A stretch of DNA of 7,048 bases from assembly GCA_900766395.1 (NCBI GenBank), contig CAAFWB010000120.1, positions 1 through 7,048 on the forward strand, in the 5' to 3' direction. This stretch comes from Clostridia bacterium. GTDB taxonomy: Bacteria > Bacillota > Clostridia > Christensenellales > UBA1242. The position numbers and the translations under genes are program-made. Under the pieces are notes generated by a model. The model had not been told where the DNA came from and searched no databases. It saw only the letters and a list, made by a program, of their open reading frames with translations. Of the stretch, positions 6,301 through 7,048 are shown piece by piece; the first letter of the stretch is position 1, and every line of letters begins with the position of its first letter.

Positions 6301-7048
6301 GTTTGTGATTTCTATGCACTAACTTATAACGCAGAAAGAAAAACAAACGAATATTCTTCAACTTCAACTCCTGTTGAAATCAATCTTGAACTTTGGACTG
6401 CATATAACAATTATCTTGCGTCCATTGGAGATAGTTCAATATATTATATTGGGAAAATCAACATTGGCGAAAACGAAATGACACGTGCAGGAAAATATGT
6501 TGTTTCAAGAATTTATGACGAAACAGCGGGGGCAAATGCGCTCAGTCAAAAATATGATTACCTCACTCGTGAATTTGTTTTCTTTGTTGACAGAAATCCA
6601 GTTCTCACAGGACCAAGCACATATGGCGAAACTCTTGCAAAAGAAGTTGGCGAATACATCAAAATGTATGTCCTTGCGGGGAACCAAAATCAAGTTTTGT
6701 TTGATGCATTCTATCGTCAACCACAAGTTGCAAACAAAAACGATTTGAGTTCAATTTCTGACATTCTCAAAACAAACAAACTTCCAGTCAGACTCTATAT
6801 CCCATTCGCAAAATATGGTTATCAAAATGCTGACGGAGTGTTCACAACTGACTCACTCAATGCAAAAATAATCACATCATATTCTGAAGATGCACTTGTT
6901 CAAGTTCTTCATCCAAACATGAATCTCAGAGTGAAAGTCACATTCAAAAACGGGAACACTTTGAGAACAACAGAATACAATTCACTTTCTGCAATCAATG
7001 GATATCTTGGAATTTCAGATATAACAGAAAGTCTTGGCAGTGTTGTTG
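3388..7048 (+). CDS. Giant exported surface protein with repeated Ig-like modules (3' end missing)
   Basis: The frame is open from the ATG to the window edge: 1,220 complete codons and no stop, so the true protein is larger. The N-terminus has a basic start (HKRK, 6-9) and a hydrophobic core (11-32). A possible signal-peptidase site follows VSA at 40-42; if it is not cut, the segment is an anchor. The rest is beta-rich, full of Thr, Ser, Asn and aromatic residues, with only four cysteines (167, 289, 642, 973), as expected outside a Gram-positive-type cell. A recurring signature, G-x-Y followed by alternating hydrophobic residues, occurs at 173, 316, 453, 568, 707 and 1035, with a GHH variant at 876. 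In several modules it leads to a linker such as FFTIDKNP (587-594), FYIFLDNS (723-730) or FVFFVDRNP (1063-1071). This resembles bacterial Ig-like repeat proteins. No enzymatic motif is seen. Adhesion or cell-cell contact is inferred from architecture and from its place beside a pilin-like gene. I do not recognise a named family. Confidence 0.85.
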   Translation, partial: MNSAFHKRKSFFYIIFVMLTLALITLGGMYFFSIPNISEVSADVETVEEQDYVEHQSTGVVGTDSKSVFFYVSVLNNETNTQNLVGKGKTYFVGENETVVISFARRSDDAKVDGGKEIASSGNKTLNTTANVSFATMLTKRDGQDIEGFSNIVQSGTHEYFYKEVKCSELVEGRYDFSIGYNFDDESGNVTQRQISYSVYLLKNSTYNLEDGTPNVSFSEGVSSVYLDTDKVAYERFFNYQYNGDIASNGFGLATLSYNANHFKVSISHQYEGRIFGYSFTKNGTRLNCVKSATDAPDLDYSLVLGVAKITLKDLGTYNIQYTYIYSSGEEEVELETAKVVRGDVLNIFGYQAFYSDYQKDLTEFRGDNKSFTADVTYKRYEMTSDNKLINSYSTAADKTVDISKIKIVSTNQAPVRFKFNASFVSQKYYRYNVEKKTWQELTSDKIIYTDPGIYFVEYKYNFDGYKYLSGGNIIQDSLTPTRMLFSQQFLFQITTTTPVISMKTEEGKQTIYSDTFTKENVIINIEKGTEFDSAVQVVVSKAEFSDNTLFREVTTLTSNDYKLVESGKYKIETKYGKDFKKTNISFFTIDKNPISGLSAQTVSIADYTDIYVKDKTIDGLFTNTQFALAWNRKASGAVIKCDYQLIPLEKVNATNFSPLREDSDQIWISSGTNLKWLMADINNFVPYTNTLGKTSVSGSEILNEAGLYLFKLKDEAGWEAEFYIFLDNSETKFLQKRSAEEGGDYFEPTALNNVASDTTVVWGTHKTISISGITSSNVESESIGRLKNFFSTYLGTDYISYMGSSIIFKNKIQEVLMYTDLGGVQRLAGTSYDVQVLKDGLPNEQIYSFYSVDSANQKIAVGAAFSEYDKSVYSGHHTIKVSTDMSKSMMITSDELSFDTAGKLQIEELQQYGSAVVMPTDLNDPVDTNPTNLEDYLKLKNLKNFYFTNKDVIYFALIKDIDEDIKVKSVVCDFYALTYNAERKTNEYSSTSTPVEINLELWTAYNNYLASIGDSSIYYIGKINIGENEMTRAGKYVVSRIYDETAGANALSQKYDYLTREFVFFVDRNPVLTGPSTYGETLAKEVGEYIKMYVLAGNQNQVLFDAFYRQPQVANKNDLSSISDILKTNKLPVRLYIPFAKYGYQNADGVFTTDSLNAKIITSYSEDALVQVLHPNMNLRVKVTFKNGNTLRTTEYNSLSAINGYLGISDITESLGSVV

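Noticed and set aside
1..7048. CRISPR array, tRNA or rRNA gene, integrase, att site, origin
   Set aside because: No regularly spaced repeats, cloverleaf, ribosomal RNA signature, recombinase motif or iteron cluster could be found on either strand.

Overview
The window looks like chromosome or integrated-element DNA from a low-GC bacterium, most likely a Bacillota-type (Firmicutes) lineage. The base composition is AT-rich, the promoters are of the sigma-A type, two genes have GGAGG ribosome binding sites, and the protein families resemble Gram-positive and mycoplasma-type conjugation parts. Every tryptophan in the three genes is TGG and the two visible stops are TAA, so UGA is not being read as tryptophan. 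A closer taxonomic placement would be a guess.

Layout. Positions 1-563 hold no credible gene. This stretch is a cluster of inverted repeats: two oppositely oriented copies of a short dispersed repeat of the TGTCATyCTGAG...GAATCC type, a strikingly GC-rich block, and several stem-loops. From 2595 down to 601, on the minus strand, lies a complete VirD4/TraG-type coupling ATPase, closed by an intrinsic terminator at 564-595. A 232-base, very AT-rich divergent intergenic region (2596-2827) follows. On the plus strand comes a 123-residue two-helix membrane protein (2828-3199) that resembles a VirB2/TrbC-type conjugative pilin and has its own strong terminator. From 3388 to the right edge runs a very large, unfinished exported protein. 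It has at least 1,220 residues, an N-terminal signal or anchor segment, and seven recurring beta-rich, probably Ig-like modules.

How it may work together. The coupling ATPase would feed DNA-protein or protein substrates to a type IV secretion channel. The pilin-like protein would be a channel or pilus subunit. The giant exported protein, by position only, could be a surface adhesin or contact factor of the same system. All three genes have a candidate promoter with the same extended -10 core (TGTTA..AT), which suggests parallel expression from separate transcripts. No relaxase, VirB4 ATPase, VirB6 channel protein, integrase or att site is visible, so the window shows only part of a secretion or conjugation locus.
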